From: Vibrio sp. SCSIO 43135 | GTDB lineage: Bacteria; Pseudomonadota; Gammaproteobacteria; Enterobacterales; Vibrionaceae | Reading direction: 5' to 3' | Length of the DNA stretch: 64,000 nucleotides | Assembly: GCF_023716665.1 (NCBI RefSeq) | Contig: NZ_CP071860.1 | Span: 1,612,001-1,676,000, forward strand | In this document: positions 1 to 7,143 of the stretch, piece by piece | Position numbering within the stretch: position 1 is the first letter of the stretch | Layout: each line of letters opens with the position of its first letter | Translations under genes and position numbers: made by a program | The notes under the pieces: model-generated | What the model saw: only the letters and a program-made list of their open reading frames with translations | Told to the model about the DNA's origin: nothing | Database searches by the model: none

Positions 1-309
1 TTTACAAGTAGGCTCTATTTGAGCTTGAGTCTGAACCTGTAACTGCTTGCCTATACCTAACCTTTGGTATTCTTCATCAACCGCTAGGTCGGACAGATAA
101 CAACAATAGTGGAAATCGGTAACTGAACGAGCGACACCCACAAGCTTAGTACCGTCCCAAGCTGTGACTATCAGATTGCTGTTGTTCAACATACCGTTGA
201 TACATTTGATATTTTCTATCGGCCTCCGCTCTCCCAAAGTAGAACGCTTAAGTAAATCAATGAACTCGTCAGCCGAAATCTGCTGATTAACTTTGTACTC
301 AATATTCAA
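1..309 (-). CDS. GNAT-family N-acetyltransferase, 3' end outside window
   Basis: The first 103 codons of a GNAT acetyltransferase are visible; the C-terminus lies beyond the window edge. The start is read as TTG at 309, because a strong AGGAGG lies five bases upstream and no in-frame ATG is nearby. The segment ending in YLSDLAVDEEYQRLGIGKQL is the classic GNAT beta4/acetyl-CoA pyrophosphate loop (RxxGxG/A, here RLGIG). Members of the family transfer acetyl from acetyl-CoA to small molecules, peptides or toxins; the substrate here cannot be told. GNAT genes are frequent integron cassette cargo, and this one lies downstream in the same orientation as the other cassettes, so it is probably the next cassette. 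Family call is firm, function unknown. Confidence 0.8.
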   Translation of the reverse strand, partial: MNIEYKVNQQISADEFIDLLKRSTLGERRPIENIKCINGMLNNSNLIVTAWDGTKLVGVARSVTDFHYCCYLSDLAVDEEYQRLGIGKQLQVQTQAQIEPTCK

Positions 310-337
310 TGTGACCTCCTTATCACCTATCACCTCA

Positions 338-380
338 CTGAGGTGCAGCTAACCAAAGCGGAAACGACAAAGGTTAACTA
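338..380 (-). repeat. possible degenerate or minimal attC-like site
   Basis: On the minus strand a short hairpin pairs GTTAACC with GGTTAGC (one G-U pair) over a 17-base loop. It lies between the PhzF-like gene and the acetyltransferase, where an attC would be expected. The GTTAGCT on its far side matches the recombination point used by another cassette here (5264-5953). It lacks the VCR arms and is shorter than any functional attC known to me, so it may be a deletion remnant or chance. A second small palindrome, cacctcactgaggtg, lies at 331-345. Confidence 0.25.
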
Positions 381-395
381 TCTCTCTTCAACATT

Positions 396-1160
396 TTATT
401 CAGCTGCCATTTCTCGTAGCTTTGCATTTGCTAGCAACACAATTGAATCATCTGAAATACGCTTTACGCCAAAATAGCCTCCTGACGACGAAAGCTGATG
501 TACCTGAAGCGAATCTGAGTCGAGCTTATCGAACCAATATGGCGCTAAAGAACATTGAGCAGAGCCTGTCGCCAGATCTTCAGATATCCCAATTTTCGGG
601 GCAAAGTATCTTAATACATACCCATTTTCACCATTCGCCGCTGTCACAATCACAGCATGGTAATTGTTGAGCTGTTTGAATCGCGCATCATCAGGTTGGA
701 AACTCATAACAGAGTCGACAGAAGGTAAGACTAAAACCAAGTCTCGAGTTGAAAACGCCTCAATAGCATCAACAGCCAAGTCCGATATTTCAGTTGGAAC
801 GACACATGGTTTACCTTCCCAACTGGGAAGCGTAAGAGTATACACACCATTACTCTTAGCTATCGAGACGTCACCGTATTTGCTACTAAAAAGTACATTC
901 TCGAGTTTGTACTTAGAGATAATGGCAGCACCAGCGCCTAAGCTGCCATGCCCGCACAGGTTAATTTCTCCATCTTTTGCAAACCAGCGAATGTGAAATT
1001 GCCCATTAGCTTTAATAACAAAAGAGGTAACTGGCAGTCCCGCACCACAGGTTATGTTCTGTAACTCTTGATCAGAAAGCCAACTATCAAGCTCTAATAC
1101 GCCACAAGGATTACCGGATGCCGATTCTCCAACAAACACATCATATATATCTAATTTGAT
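396..1160 (-). CDS. PhzF-family isomerase-like protein, non-ATG start
   Basis: About 254 residues with the PhzF (phenazine biosynthesis-like epimerase/isomerase) fold. The N-terminal KLDIYDVFVGESASGNPCGV and the C-terminal DLATGSAQCSLAPYW (family motif D-x-x-TGSA) are diagnostic, and NLCGHGSLGA is the inter-lobe glycine region. The family usually carries a catalytic Glu in an S-E-T-x-F motif; here the aligned segment is GLPVTSFV, so Glu is replaced by Val. The open frame runs upstream to 1337, but that part is the previous attC site. Homologues start right before KLDIY, where only ATC (1158-1160) or ATT (1161-1163) is found, after an AAGGA. The start is therefore non-ATG, or a start lost by mutation. 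Function is uncertain; activity may be altered. Confidence 0.7.
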   Translation of the reverse strand: MKLDIYDVFVGESASGNPCGVLELDSWLSDQELQNITCGAGLPVTSFVIKANGQFHIRWFAKDGEINLCGHGSLGAGAAIISKYKLENVLFSSKYGDVSIAKSNGVYTLTLPSWEGKPCVVPTEISDLAVDAIEAFSTRDLVLVLPSVDSVMSFQPDDARFKQLNNYHAVIVTAANGENGYVLRYFAPKIGISEDLATGSAQCSLAPYWFDKLDSDSLQVHQLSSSGGYFGVKRISDDSIVLLANAKLREMAAE

Positions 1161-1182
1161 AATCCACCATCCTTGATTGCGG

Positions 1183-1308
1183 TTAACGCCTAGTCTAGGT
1201 GTGAGGCACGCAGTCACGAAACCCAACCATACCTCCGTAAACACTAAACCCAACGATGGAATGAAAAATGCCATGCGTTGGGAATCACTCTTGAACAGTT
1301 TGTGATGT
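1183..1308 (-). repeat. attC site (VCR type) of the inverted lipoprotein cassette
   Basis: Read on the minus strand it runs from ATCACAAACTGTTCAAGAG to CACACCTAGACTAGGCG followed by the recombination point G|TTAACC at 1187/1186. The outer arms match the other VCR-like sites in this array; the central part is longer (about 125 bases) and more diverged. The R'' box differs by one base from the complement of its own cassette's 5' end (GTTATG), as expected for a mobile cassette. Confidence 0.8.
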
Positions 1309-1322
1309 GAAAGGTATTCCAC

Positions 1323-1351
1323 TTGATGAATAACCACTTTATCACTATAGG
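1323..1351 (+). promoter_or_regulatory. candidate sigma-70 promoter for the lipoprotein cassette gene
   Basis: TTGATG (1323-1328) and TATAGG (1346-1351) are separated by exactly 17 bases and lie about 40 bases before the lipoprotein start. A cassette gene that faces against the array needs its own promoter, which makes the match more credible. No experimental support can be seen from sequence. Confidence 0.5.
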
Positions 1352-1389
1352 TTTAGATAACGTAACTATTAATTTCAACGGAACTCAGA

Positions 1390-1839
1390 ATGAAACCGAT
1401 AAATCTACTTTTAGTAGCAGTGATAGCGGGAATTCTAATCGGCTGCGCCTCCACTGAAATAAAGAGCCAAGACTATAAGTCCTACCGTGTGGGCAGTACA
1501 GTAACCACTAATATTGGTTCCGCGTTTCTGGTAGATCAAACAGGCACGGTTAAGACTGTAAAAAAGTGGGTTGGCGTACTTTACTCAGAAGATGGTTGGT
1601 CGATCACGAATGAGTATTCGAGAGATTTTATTCGAAAAGAGTTAATCTATTCTGGGATTGCAGATAACACCATCGATGTTACATACCGCGAATATAGAAA
1701 CCAGCTAGCCGCTCAGGCTTTCTATCAATCCGTAAAATATGACCTAGATGAATCACCAATAATCACTTTTCAGAACTTTACGTTCAAGGTCATAGAAGCA
1801 AACAATTCAAAACTTACAATTCAGATTCTGAGCGATTGA
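1390..1839 (+). CDS. small lipoprotein, inverted cassette gene
   Basis: 149 residues. A lipoprotein signal peptide is clear: Met-Lys start, hydrophobic stretch at 5-17, lipobox ILIGC with the modified Cys at about 19. The mature part is rich in polar residues and shows no family I recognise. The start ATG is supported by GGA eight bases upstream. It is the only gene on the plus strand in the cassette array and lies between two attC sites (1183-1308 and 1988-2085), so it is a cassette whose gene is reversed relative to the array. It has its own candidate promoter at 1323-1351. Probably anchored in the outer or inner membrane facing the periplasm; function unknown. Confidence 0.75.
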   Translation: MKPINLLLVAVIAGILIGCASTEIKSQDYKSYRVGSTVTTNIGSAFLVDQTGTVKTVKKWVGVLYSEDGWSITNEYSRDFIRKELIYSGIADNTIDVTYREYRNQLAAQAFYQSVKYDLDESPIITFQNFTFKVIEANNSKLTIQILSD

Positions 1840-1987
1840 CCCTTTGTTCACATAACGTCCTAAGAAGGTTTGAACAATAGAAAACTAAAGCGCTACCTTA
1901 CTACCAACATAGGTATTATCGGTATACTTGGGTAAAAAAGAGCTATAATCCAACATGTTACACCCTATGACGAATGAATTAATCGAA

Positions 1988-2085
1988 GCATAACGCCGTA
2001 TTAAGGTGTGAGCAGCGCTTGGCTATACTTGAGCGAAGCGAAACTGCCAAGCGTTGCGAATCACTCTTAAATGCTTTGTTAGTTT
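1988..2085 (-). repeat. attC site (VCR type) of the DUF2971 cassette
   Basis: On the minus strand CTAACAAAGCATTTAAGAG opens the site and CACACCTTAATACGGCG|TTATG closes it, with the recombination point near 1994/1993. The long imperfect stem GCAACGCTTGGC against GCCAAGCGCTGC is intact. The stop codon of the DUF2971 gene (2079-2081) lies inside the R'' box, a typical compact cassette end. Nearly identical to the site at 5968-6066. Confidence 0.92.
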
Positions 2086-3017
2086 TTAAAGTTCAACTCA
2101 AATCTTTCATCACTTACTTCGGCGTGAAATACTTGAATATGTTGTAGCTCACTCTCGGTCTCAATTAAGTTAATAACATAGTCCTTATCTAAGCAATCTA
2201 CTTTACAGCCAAAATACACTGATTTTATTGCTGAAGGATCGACCTCATACAGAAATATTGTTCTAGAATCTTCAGATAATTTCTGCAAATATTCGTTTAT
2301 CGTATTATCTACGAGAGCTAAAACTAACTCGTCTCTTGAGAGCTCTCCGTCATCTTGTCGAATTAACCATTCTGCATCTACGATCAACGCTTCTCTTAGG
2401 TTAATCATAAACATATTATTTGGCAGTTCTTTCCGATCTAAATTATCTGGGTCCTGAACGAAAAACTCGATATCTAAAAGGTGAGATTCATGAACGATAA
2501 TTCTATCCGCTGTGACTAATGGGAGAACGATGCGATGCTCTTTCTCGTAAATCCACTCATCACTTTTGACTAAAAAGTGTTCTAATATATTTTCAAAATC
2601 ATTGTAACTAGGGCGCTTCGAATTATATCTGACTCTTTGGATTAAACCTGGGTTAACCGATAAGCGTTTGTTTGTCTCTATTTCATCCAGTACTTCAGTT
2701 TCGAGAACAGAATCATAGGTTGTCATTGGATGTGGTTTATAACTTTCAAAACCTAGTCTGTCTGCATCGAACTCAATAACAATGCCTTTATGCTGATCTG
2801 CATAATGAGACCACATTAAGAGGTTATTATTGGTTTCTGACAAAGAAACTATTGCAAATTCATAGTACGCATTATCAACAAGTTTTTTGAATACATCACC
2901 GCTACTCGGGCGAAGTTCAAAAGGGTCGTTCAACGCATACTTTTGACTTCCTCGAATCAAAAAATTTTCAAAAAACTCTTTTCGAAGAGGCATATATTTA
3001 TAGATTTTATCTAACAC
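2079..3017 (-). CDS. DUF2971-family protein
   Basis: 312 residues of the DUF2971 family, recognisable by the N-terminal IYKYMPLRKEFFENFL, the segment KYALNDPFELRP, then LLMWSHYADQHKGIVIEFD (the family's W-x-H-Y-x-x-x-H-x-G-x-x-x-G/E pattern), and WIYEKEHRIVLP. The open frame reaches to 3164, but that part is the preceding attC; the chosen start is GTG at 3017, in frame, with GGGAG five bases upstream and just before the conserved N-terminus. DUF2971 proteins are soluble, of unknown activity, and common in defence islands and integrons. This one is a single-gene cassette. Confidence 0.8.
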   Translation of the reverse strand: MLDKIYKYMPLRKEFFENFLIRGSQKYALNDPFELRPSSGDVFKKLVDNAYYEFAIVSLSETNNNLLMWSHYADQHKGIVIEFDADRLGFESYKPHPMTTYDSVLETEVLDEIETNKRLSVNPGLIQRVRYNSKRPSYNDFENILEHFLVKSDEWIYEKEHRIVLPLVTADRIIVHESHLLDIEFFVQDPDNLDRKELPNNMFMINLREALIVDAEWLIRQDDGELSRDELVLALVDNTINEYLQKLSEDSRTIFLYEVDPSAIKSVYFGCKVDCLDKDYVINLIETESELQHIQVFHAEVSDERFELNFKN

Positions 3018-3059
3018 CTTAGCTCCCTGATTAACTAAAGTTCGACTAGTCGTGATTAA

Positions 3060-3186
3060 AGCTAACGCCCTATTAAGGTGTGAGCAACGCAAACCAATGC
3101 TTCTGCATACCACCTTAGCCACTAAAACTAACACATAGTAAAAATGCCACGCGTTGCGAATCACTCTTAAACAGTTTGTTAGGCCT
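3060..3186 (-). repeat. attC site (VCR type) of the NlpC/P60-like cassette
   Basis: About 125 bases. Minus strand: CCTAACAAACTGTTTAAGAG to CACACCTTAATAGGGCG|TTAGC, recombination point near 3066/3065. The cassette's 5' end (GTTAGGCCTT near 4181-4172) and this R'' box (AAGGCCTAAC) are perfect complements, which fixes the cassette limits. The longer central loop groups it with the site at 5146-5270. Confidence 0.9.
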
Positions 3187-4141
3187 TAGCTTGAGAATAA
3201 TCCCAAAACTTATAATTAAGTGAGCTCTCGGCTTTATTTATTGCGCTAATTATTCTATCAGCCTCTTCTTTCGAGATTTCTCCCGCTTTCATGCGTTTAA
3301 TAGTACTCTTCTTCGTCTCAGCACGCTCTTTAAACCTTTGACGGTTTAGGTCGATACCTTGGATATACGATTTAGCTATAAACCTTAAAATATCGGCGTG
3401 GGCAACGCAAAATTCAATATATGGTTTAACACTATCGGTAACATCTTCCCAATGCTGACTTTCATCTGCAAGCTGATCAAAATCGCAAGGCTTAATAATT
3501 TTATTTTTAGGTATGCCAGATTTCTCCACACCTGATTCAACGTAGACTTTTCTGGCTAACTCAGAACAGTACGAATATTTTTTAGCTGGTTTTTTACTTG
3601 GAAAGATAAGGTAAGGCTGCTCGAGGTAATATGCACACGTCTTCATTATGGTTTGATGATATTTCTCACTCACTTCTTTACAACGAATAACCTGCCAATC
3701 AGCCTCTACATCATTCAACAAATCCGGAATAACTCGTGGTGATACTCCAATTTTAGGCACAGCATCAACACAAATAAAATCCATTTGAGAAACTATCACA
3801 TGGCTAGATCTTGCTTTCGAATACACACGCTTCTGAGCTTTTAATAACGCCTTTGATGTTCCTGCAGTTCCTAAAACAAGGATGATATCACCGGGTTGCA
3901 AAGCATCGCTAAAGGTATTCAACCCATCAACAAATGCATTTTTCTCTCCCCTCACCATTGCTCTATAGATAGGTAAATGTTCTTTTGTAATACCTGCATA
4001 TAATCCAACCACATCCAACTGGCTATCAGGCATTTGTTTAAACTGATTGATAACATCAAGTTGCTTACTTTCGCTGCCACCTATTGCTCTGAATACTTGT
4101 GCTGTAGCTGTTCTTGATATCGCTTTTTGAATACTACTCAA
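3179..4141 (-). CDS. permuted NlpC/P60 (YiiX-like) papain-fold hydrolase
   Basis: 320 residues. The middle of the protein reads as a permuted NlpC/P60-type cysteine peptidase or amidase: LQPGDIILV at 81-89, a candidate catalytic His at 114 (SSHVIV), an acidic CVDA at 124-127, then the candidate nucleophile Cys192 in YSYCSELARKVY. His before Cys is the permuted order known from YaeF/YiiX-type enzymes. An uncharacterised helical N-terminus and a charged C-terminal tail follow no family I know. No signal peptide. The start is TTG at 4141 (AAGGA ten bases upstream). Family members cleave peptide or lipid amide bonds, and some act as effectors; the target here is unknown. Confidence 0.65.
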   Translation of the reverse strand: MSSIQKAISRTATAQVFRAIGGSESKQLDVINQFKQMPDSQLDVVGLYAGITKEHLPIYRAMVRGEKNAFVDGLNTFSDALQPGDIILVLGTAGTSKALLKAQKRVYSKARSSHVIVSQMDFICVDAVPKIGVSPRVIPDLLNDVEADWQVIRCKEVSEKYHQTIMKTCAYYLEQPYLIFPSKKPAKKYSYCSELARKVYVESGVEKSGIPKNKIIKPCDFDQLADESQHWEDVTDSVKPYIEFCVAHADILRFIAKSYIQGIDLNRQRFKERAETKKSTIKRMKAGEISKEEADRIISAINKAESSLNYKFWDYSQAKA

Positions 4142-4175
4142 TTATCCGTTTTCCTTATTCTATGTGGCCACAAAG

Positions 4176-4256
4176 GCCTAACGCCGCATTAAGGTGTGAG
4201 CGGCGCTTGGCTATACTTGAGCGAAGCGAATCACTCTTAAATGCTTTGTTAGCCCA
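4176..4256 (-). repeat. truncated attC site (one stem arm lost)
   Basis: The ends are standard: minus-strand CTAACAAAGCATTTAAGAGTG and CACACCTTAATGCGGCG|TTAGG, recombination point near 4182/4181. About 17 bases that carry GCAACGCTTGGC in the sister sites are missing, so the central arm GCCAAGCGCCGC has no partner. The site is about 80 bases instead of about 98. The loss lies between short GCGAA repeats, which suggests slippage. Confidence 0.85.
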
Positions 4257-5112
4257 TTACTTTCAAGTAGTCGTATTCAATTTCTTTCCTTGTAAGTTGT
4301 TCTTTGTCCTTAATCTTTAGTTTAAACAGAACAAAATGGTCCAATCCATCTATATCCTTAACTTGCCCTTGCTCACCTGGCATACATATTTGAAACATAA
4401 CTGGAACTCCCTCACGATATTTTTCACGAAACGTGGGGAAGTAAGACCCCTCACCAACTTGGCATCGCTTACCAATAATGGTGAGAGCAAAAGTCGGTAT
4501 ATGAATGTCAGTTAAGCTCTTCTCTTTGCGTTTACCCTCAACTTCTTTATGAAATTCTTCAACAGCGCGATGCTCAAGGTTTGGGTAACACAGAAATACA
4601 TACTCTTTCGGGTTTAGAACAATTGCGCTTAAGCAAACACGCCCCTCTTCATCATGGACGTTGTTGTCCGTCCAGTATTTTAAAGTTTCATGCATTTGAC
4701 GCCCATACTCTTCGTCCGCAACCACAAAACCGACAATTGGTATTTCAGGCCCACCATCAGGTGGAGTTGCAACCCCGAATGAAGTACCGAGCAGTCTTGC
4801 AGGATCGTGTTCATATGTTAACGGAGGCATAACGAAAAGGCTGTTATAGATGAAAACTGTTTTTTCGACAAAAGTGATTAGTAGCCATACTCCAACACCG
4901 AAGAGAAAAGCATAAATGGAATGGTCAAACACATAGAACGCCGCAAGCAAACTGATTGCTGTAAGAACTCTTTTCGTCCATGTAAAAAAAGGTTTAGCTT
5001 TTTCGTGTATGACGATACGAAAAAATTTAGGAGTTTTCTCTAATCGACAATTTAAACGTACCCTGTTTATTGACGAAATGACTTTAAGCTTTGTTTTTTG
5101 CCAATAATTCAT
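4249..5112 (-). CDS. membrane protein of unknown family (cassette)
   Basis: 287 residues. A basic N-terminus (about 1-45) precedes two close hydrophobic stretches (roughly 48-62 and 66-86), then a soluble domain of about 200 residues with GFVVADEEYGRQMHETLKYW and ALTIIGKRCQVGEGSYFP, which I cannot assign. The open frame begins at 5130, but ATG at 5112 has AGGAGG four bases upstream and is preferred. The stop lies in the R'' box of the attC at 4176-4256. It is probably anchored in the inner membrane with the large domain in the cytoplasm, a topology inferred from the positive N-terminus. Function unknown. Confidence 0.65.
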   Translation of the reverse strand: MNYWQKTKLKVISSINRVRLNCRLEKTPKFFRIVIHEKAKPFFTWTKRVLTAISLLAAFYVFDHSIYAFLFGVGVWLLITFVEKTVFIYNSLFVMPPLTYEHDPARLLGTSFGVATPPDGGPEIPIVGFVVADEEYGRQMHETLKYWTDNNVHDEEGRVCLSAIVLNPKEYVFLCYPNLEHRAVEEFHKEVEGKRKEKSLTDIHIPTFALTIIGKRCQVGEGSYFPTFREKYREGVPVMFQICMPGEQGQVKDIDGLDHFVLFKLKIKDKEQLTRKEIEYDYLKVMG

Positions 5113-5145
5113 CTTTCCTCCTGACATCAATACATCGATTGTGGG

Positions 5146-5270
5146 CTAACGCCCTGTTAAGGGGTGAGCAACGCAATACCGAAGCCGCCGCATACCACCT
5201 TAATCACTTAAACCTACGCATAGTGAAAATGCCACGCGTTGCGAATCCCTCTTGAACAGTTTGTTAGCTG
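5146..5270 (-). repeat. attC site (VCR type) of the coiled-coil membrane protein cassette
   Basis: About 125 bases; minus-strand CAGCTAACAAACTGTTCAAGAG to CACCCCTTAACAGGGCG|TTAGC, recombination point near 5151/5150. The R'' box CAGCTAAC is the exact complement of the 5' end of its own cassette (GTTAGCTG near 5971), so cassette limits are clear. Confidence 0.9.
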
Positions 5271-5953
5271 TTGGTTTTTGGTATTACCTTAAGATTTGGG
5301 TTAGGTGAATCTGTAAGTTGTTTTACGATTTTATACTCACTTTGTCCTGAGCTACCAAGAGCGTCAACATAATGAATTGTAACAGTTGACTCCTCAGGTA
5401 TAGCGCTAGCAAACCTAAACTGAAATTGAACTTCTTGACTCATTTCCCAAGCATGAACTTCCGTTGGATGCTGCTGTGCCATTGGCTCACTAAATACTAT
5501 ATTCAAGTTAGTAGATGTACTTCCTGTGTTTTTTACATTAACTCTAAATGTACTTTTACCAGCACTATGAGTAGCCCCAACAGCAAGGAATACAAAATTA
5601 GGCTTTGCCGCCTCAACACGCCGCTTGTTTTCCAACTCAACAACATTGCGCTCAGCTTCCAACTGGGCTCTAGTAACTTCAACCAACTCTTGCTGTTGCT
5701 TAACAGACTGATTAAGTTCTGCCGCTTGCAGCTCAAGTGCTTTGGTACTCTGTTGTAATTCTTTCCCTTGCTGCAAAAAACCGAGTACTAGCCACAAAAA
5801 CGCTACAGGTCCAAAGATGCCGGCAAAGAAATCTCCAACTTCGTTTAAGTCCATGACAAGTATTTGCCCAATTCGATCACTTAATATTAAGAGCAAACCG
5901 ACCATGTATATTGCCGTCAATACAAAACCAATCACAGTTAAATTTTTATTCAT
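5264..5953 (-). CDS. membrane protein with coiled coil (cassette)
   Basis: 229 residues. Two membrane segments (about 7-27 and 42-60) flank a short periplasmic loop, then a Gln/Leu/Glu-rich coiled coil at about 63-115 (heptads such as LQQSTKALELQAAELNQSV), and a C-terminal beta-rich domain of about 100 residues (NFVFLAVGATHSAGKSTFRV onward). The layout recalls membrane-bound proteins of phage-defence and stress systems, but no catalytic motif is visible and I assign no function. ATG at 5953 has GAGGAG six bases upstream. The gene ends inside its attC; it is a one-gene cassette with normal spacing. Confidence 0.65.
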   Translation of the reverse strand: MNKNLTVIGFVLTAIYMVGLLLILSDRIGQILVMDLNEVGDFFAGIFGPVAFLWLVLGFLQQGKELQQSTKALELQAAELNQSVKQQQELVEVTRAQLEAERNVVELENKRRVEAAKPNFVFLAVGATHSAGKSTFRVNVKNTGSTSTNLNIVFSEPMAQQHPTEVHAWEMSQEVQFQFRFASAIPEESTVTIHYVDALGSSGQSEYKIVKQLTDSPNPNLKVIPKTNS

Positions 5954-5967
5954 AATCTCCTCAGACA

Positions 5968-6066
5968 GCTAACGCCGCATTAAGGTGTGAGCAGCGCTTG
6001 GCTATACTTGAGCGAAGCGAAACTGCCAAGCGTTGCGAATCACTCTTAAATGCTTTGTTATAGCGA
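5968..6066 (-). repeat. attC site (VCR type) of the first cassette
   Basis: Minus-strand TTCGCTATAACAAAGCATTTAAG to CACACCTTAATGCGGCG|TTAGC, recombination point near 5973/5972. The central stem is complete. TTCGCTATAAC is the exact complement of GTTATAGCGAA at 7157-7147, so the cassette it belongs to runs from about 7156 down to here. Confidence 0.92.
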
Positions 6067-7137
6067 ATTTTGATGCATTCGCTTACTTTTATGTAGTAAA
6101 GGGAAATCAAAAAGGGGGATTCCATAAGTAAAGCTAGGTTCAATTTTGTGATTTTTCTTTGTTGGATTTATATGCTGATGATCTGGTCCAAATGGGAGGT
6201 CAGGGTGATCTGGCGCAGAGTCAATTCTATGCAACTGTTTATTTGAGTCATCGAAAAGCATGTAAGCATAACTTTTCAGATTGTTTAATCGAAGTAACCA
6301 ATACCAGCCGTCATCCATAACAAAGCGTGATTCCCAACCATTATTACCTTTTTTGGGAGGAGTGAACGTTGCTTCTAAGTTTGATGAAATGATCGAAAAA
6401 ATGGGCTCTATAAGTTCATCAGGAATATGATCCAACATTATGAGGTCCGGAATTTCCAAATTTAAGAAAAATAGCGTACCGAAGAATGCTAGAACGCACG
6501 AATGCTCGTTCACATCGTATTCATGAGACTTGCACAATGAAATTTCAATCATTACAGCTGAATCATCGCCCATGGTAGTAGCAGCTCTATGTGTAGCTTT
6601 ATCCCCACATATTGCGCAGCCATCTCCCTTGGAAGCAACAATTACTTGTTCAACACTAGTGTTGGCAAGTCTTCCTTCAGCAAGTTTAGTAGGTTGTTCT
6701 AGTACTTTTAGTTTGTGTTCTTTCCACGCATTGAATACATAATTTGCTTCTTGAGAATCAATAAGGTTAAAAAGCTCTCGCTCTGAGTTAAGCATTACCC
6801 AATTACCTCTCGTCCATGGTGAGTCCCTACGGTGATCCAACTTAGGAGAAGGCTTCAGCCTATATAGCCGAATATAACCACAGTCATCATTTTGCTTGTA
6901 CATTGCCCAGCCATGACCTTTAGATTTGATCCAAAGAAGTGAATCTGCACCGTCAATTAACCTTTCCCAGTAGTCCATCCTATAGGTAATCAACTCTAAA
7001 ACATGTTCTATTCTCTTCTCCACATCAAGCATGTTCATCGAGGTCATTTGAATATAGGAATCAATAACTTCTGATGTGACAGCCTCATTTTCTAAGACTT
7101 TGTAACTTGAATCTATAGCAATATGTGGTGGTTCCAT
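6058..7137 (-). CDS. zinc-finger protein with TumE/DUF6516-like C-terminus (cassette)
   Basis: 359 residues, no signal peptide. The middle holds a likely zinc site: Cys174-x2-Cys177, His183, then Cys202-x2-His205. Residues about 265-325 contain GWYWLLRLNNLKSYAYMLFDD followed by a His/Asp/Pro-rich motif with His311, His320 and His322. That motif resembles DUF6516/TumE-type small proteins of toxin-antitoxin modules; the match is by eye only. The N-terminal 165 residues contain a segment LLWIKSKGHGWAMYKQ that may repeat the same fold. ATG at 7137 follows GGAGAG. First cassette of the array, so it would be the best expressed if a promoter exists upstream. Role unknown; a toxin or defence role is a guess. 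Confidence 0.6.
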   Translation of the reverse strand: MEPPHIAIDSSYKVLENEAVTSEVIDSYIQMTSMNMLDVEKRIEHVLELITYRMDYWERLIDGADSLLWIKSKGHGWAMYKQNDDCGYIRLYRLKPSPKLDHRRDSPWTRGNWVMLNSERELFNLIDSQEANYVFNAWKEHKLKVLEQPTKLAEGRLANTSVEQVIVASKGDGCAICGDKATHRAATTMGDDSAVMIEISLCKSHEYDVNEHSCVLAFFGTLFFLNLEIPDLIMLDHIPDELIEPIFSIISSNLEATFTPPKKGNNGWESRFVMDDGWYWLLRLNNLKSYAYMLFDDSNKQLHRIDSAPDHPDLPFGPDHQHINPTKKNHKIEPSFTYGIPLFDFPLLHKSKRMHQNSL

Positions 7138-7143
7138 AAGCTC

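Noticed and set aside
422..996. Two plus-strand open frames across the PhzF-like gene
   Set aside because: They lie antisense within a gene with clear family motifs and show no start site or known fold.
1161..1337. N-terminal extension of the PhzF-like frame
   Set aside because: The segment is translated attC sequence; homologues start after it.
3018..3164. N-terminal extension of the DUF2971 frame
   Set aside because: It runs through the preceding attC site; a GTG with a good ribosome binding site lies at 3017.
1988..6066. CRISPR array, because of repeated units
   Set aside because: The repeats are about 80-125 bases, separated by whole genes and shaped like VCR attC sites.
5961..6143. 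60-codon minus-strand frame over the attC at 5968-6066
   Set aside because: It consists mainly of attC sequence read through and has no homology or start signal.
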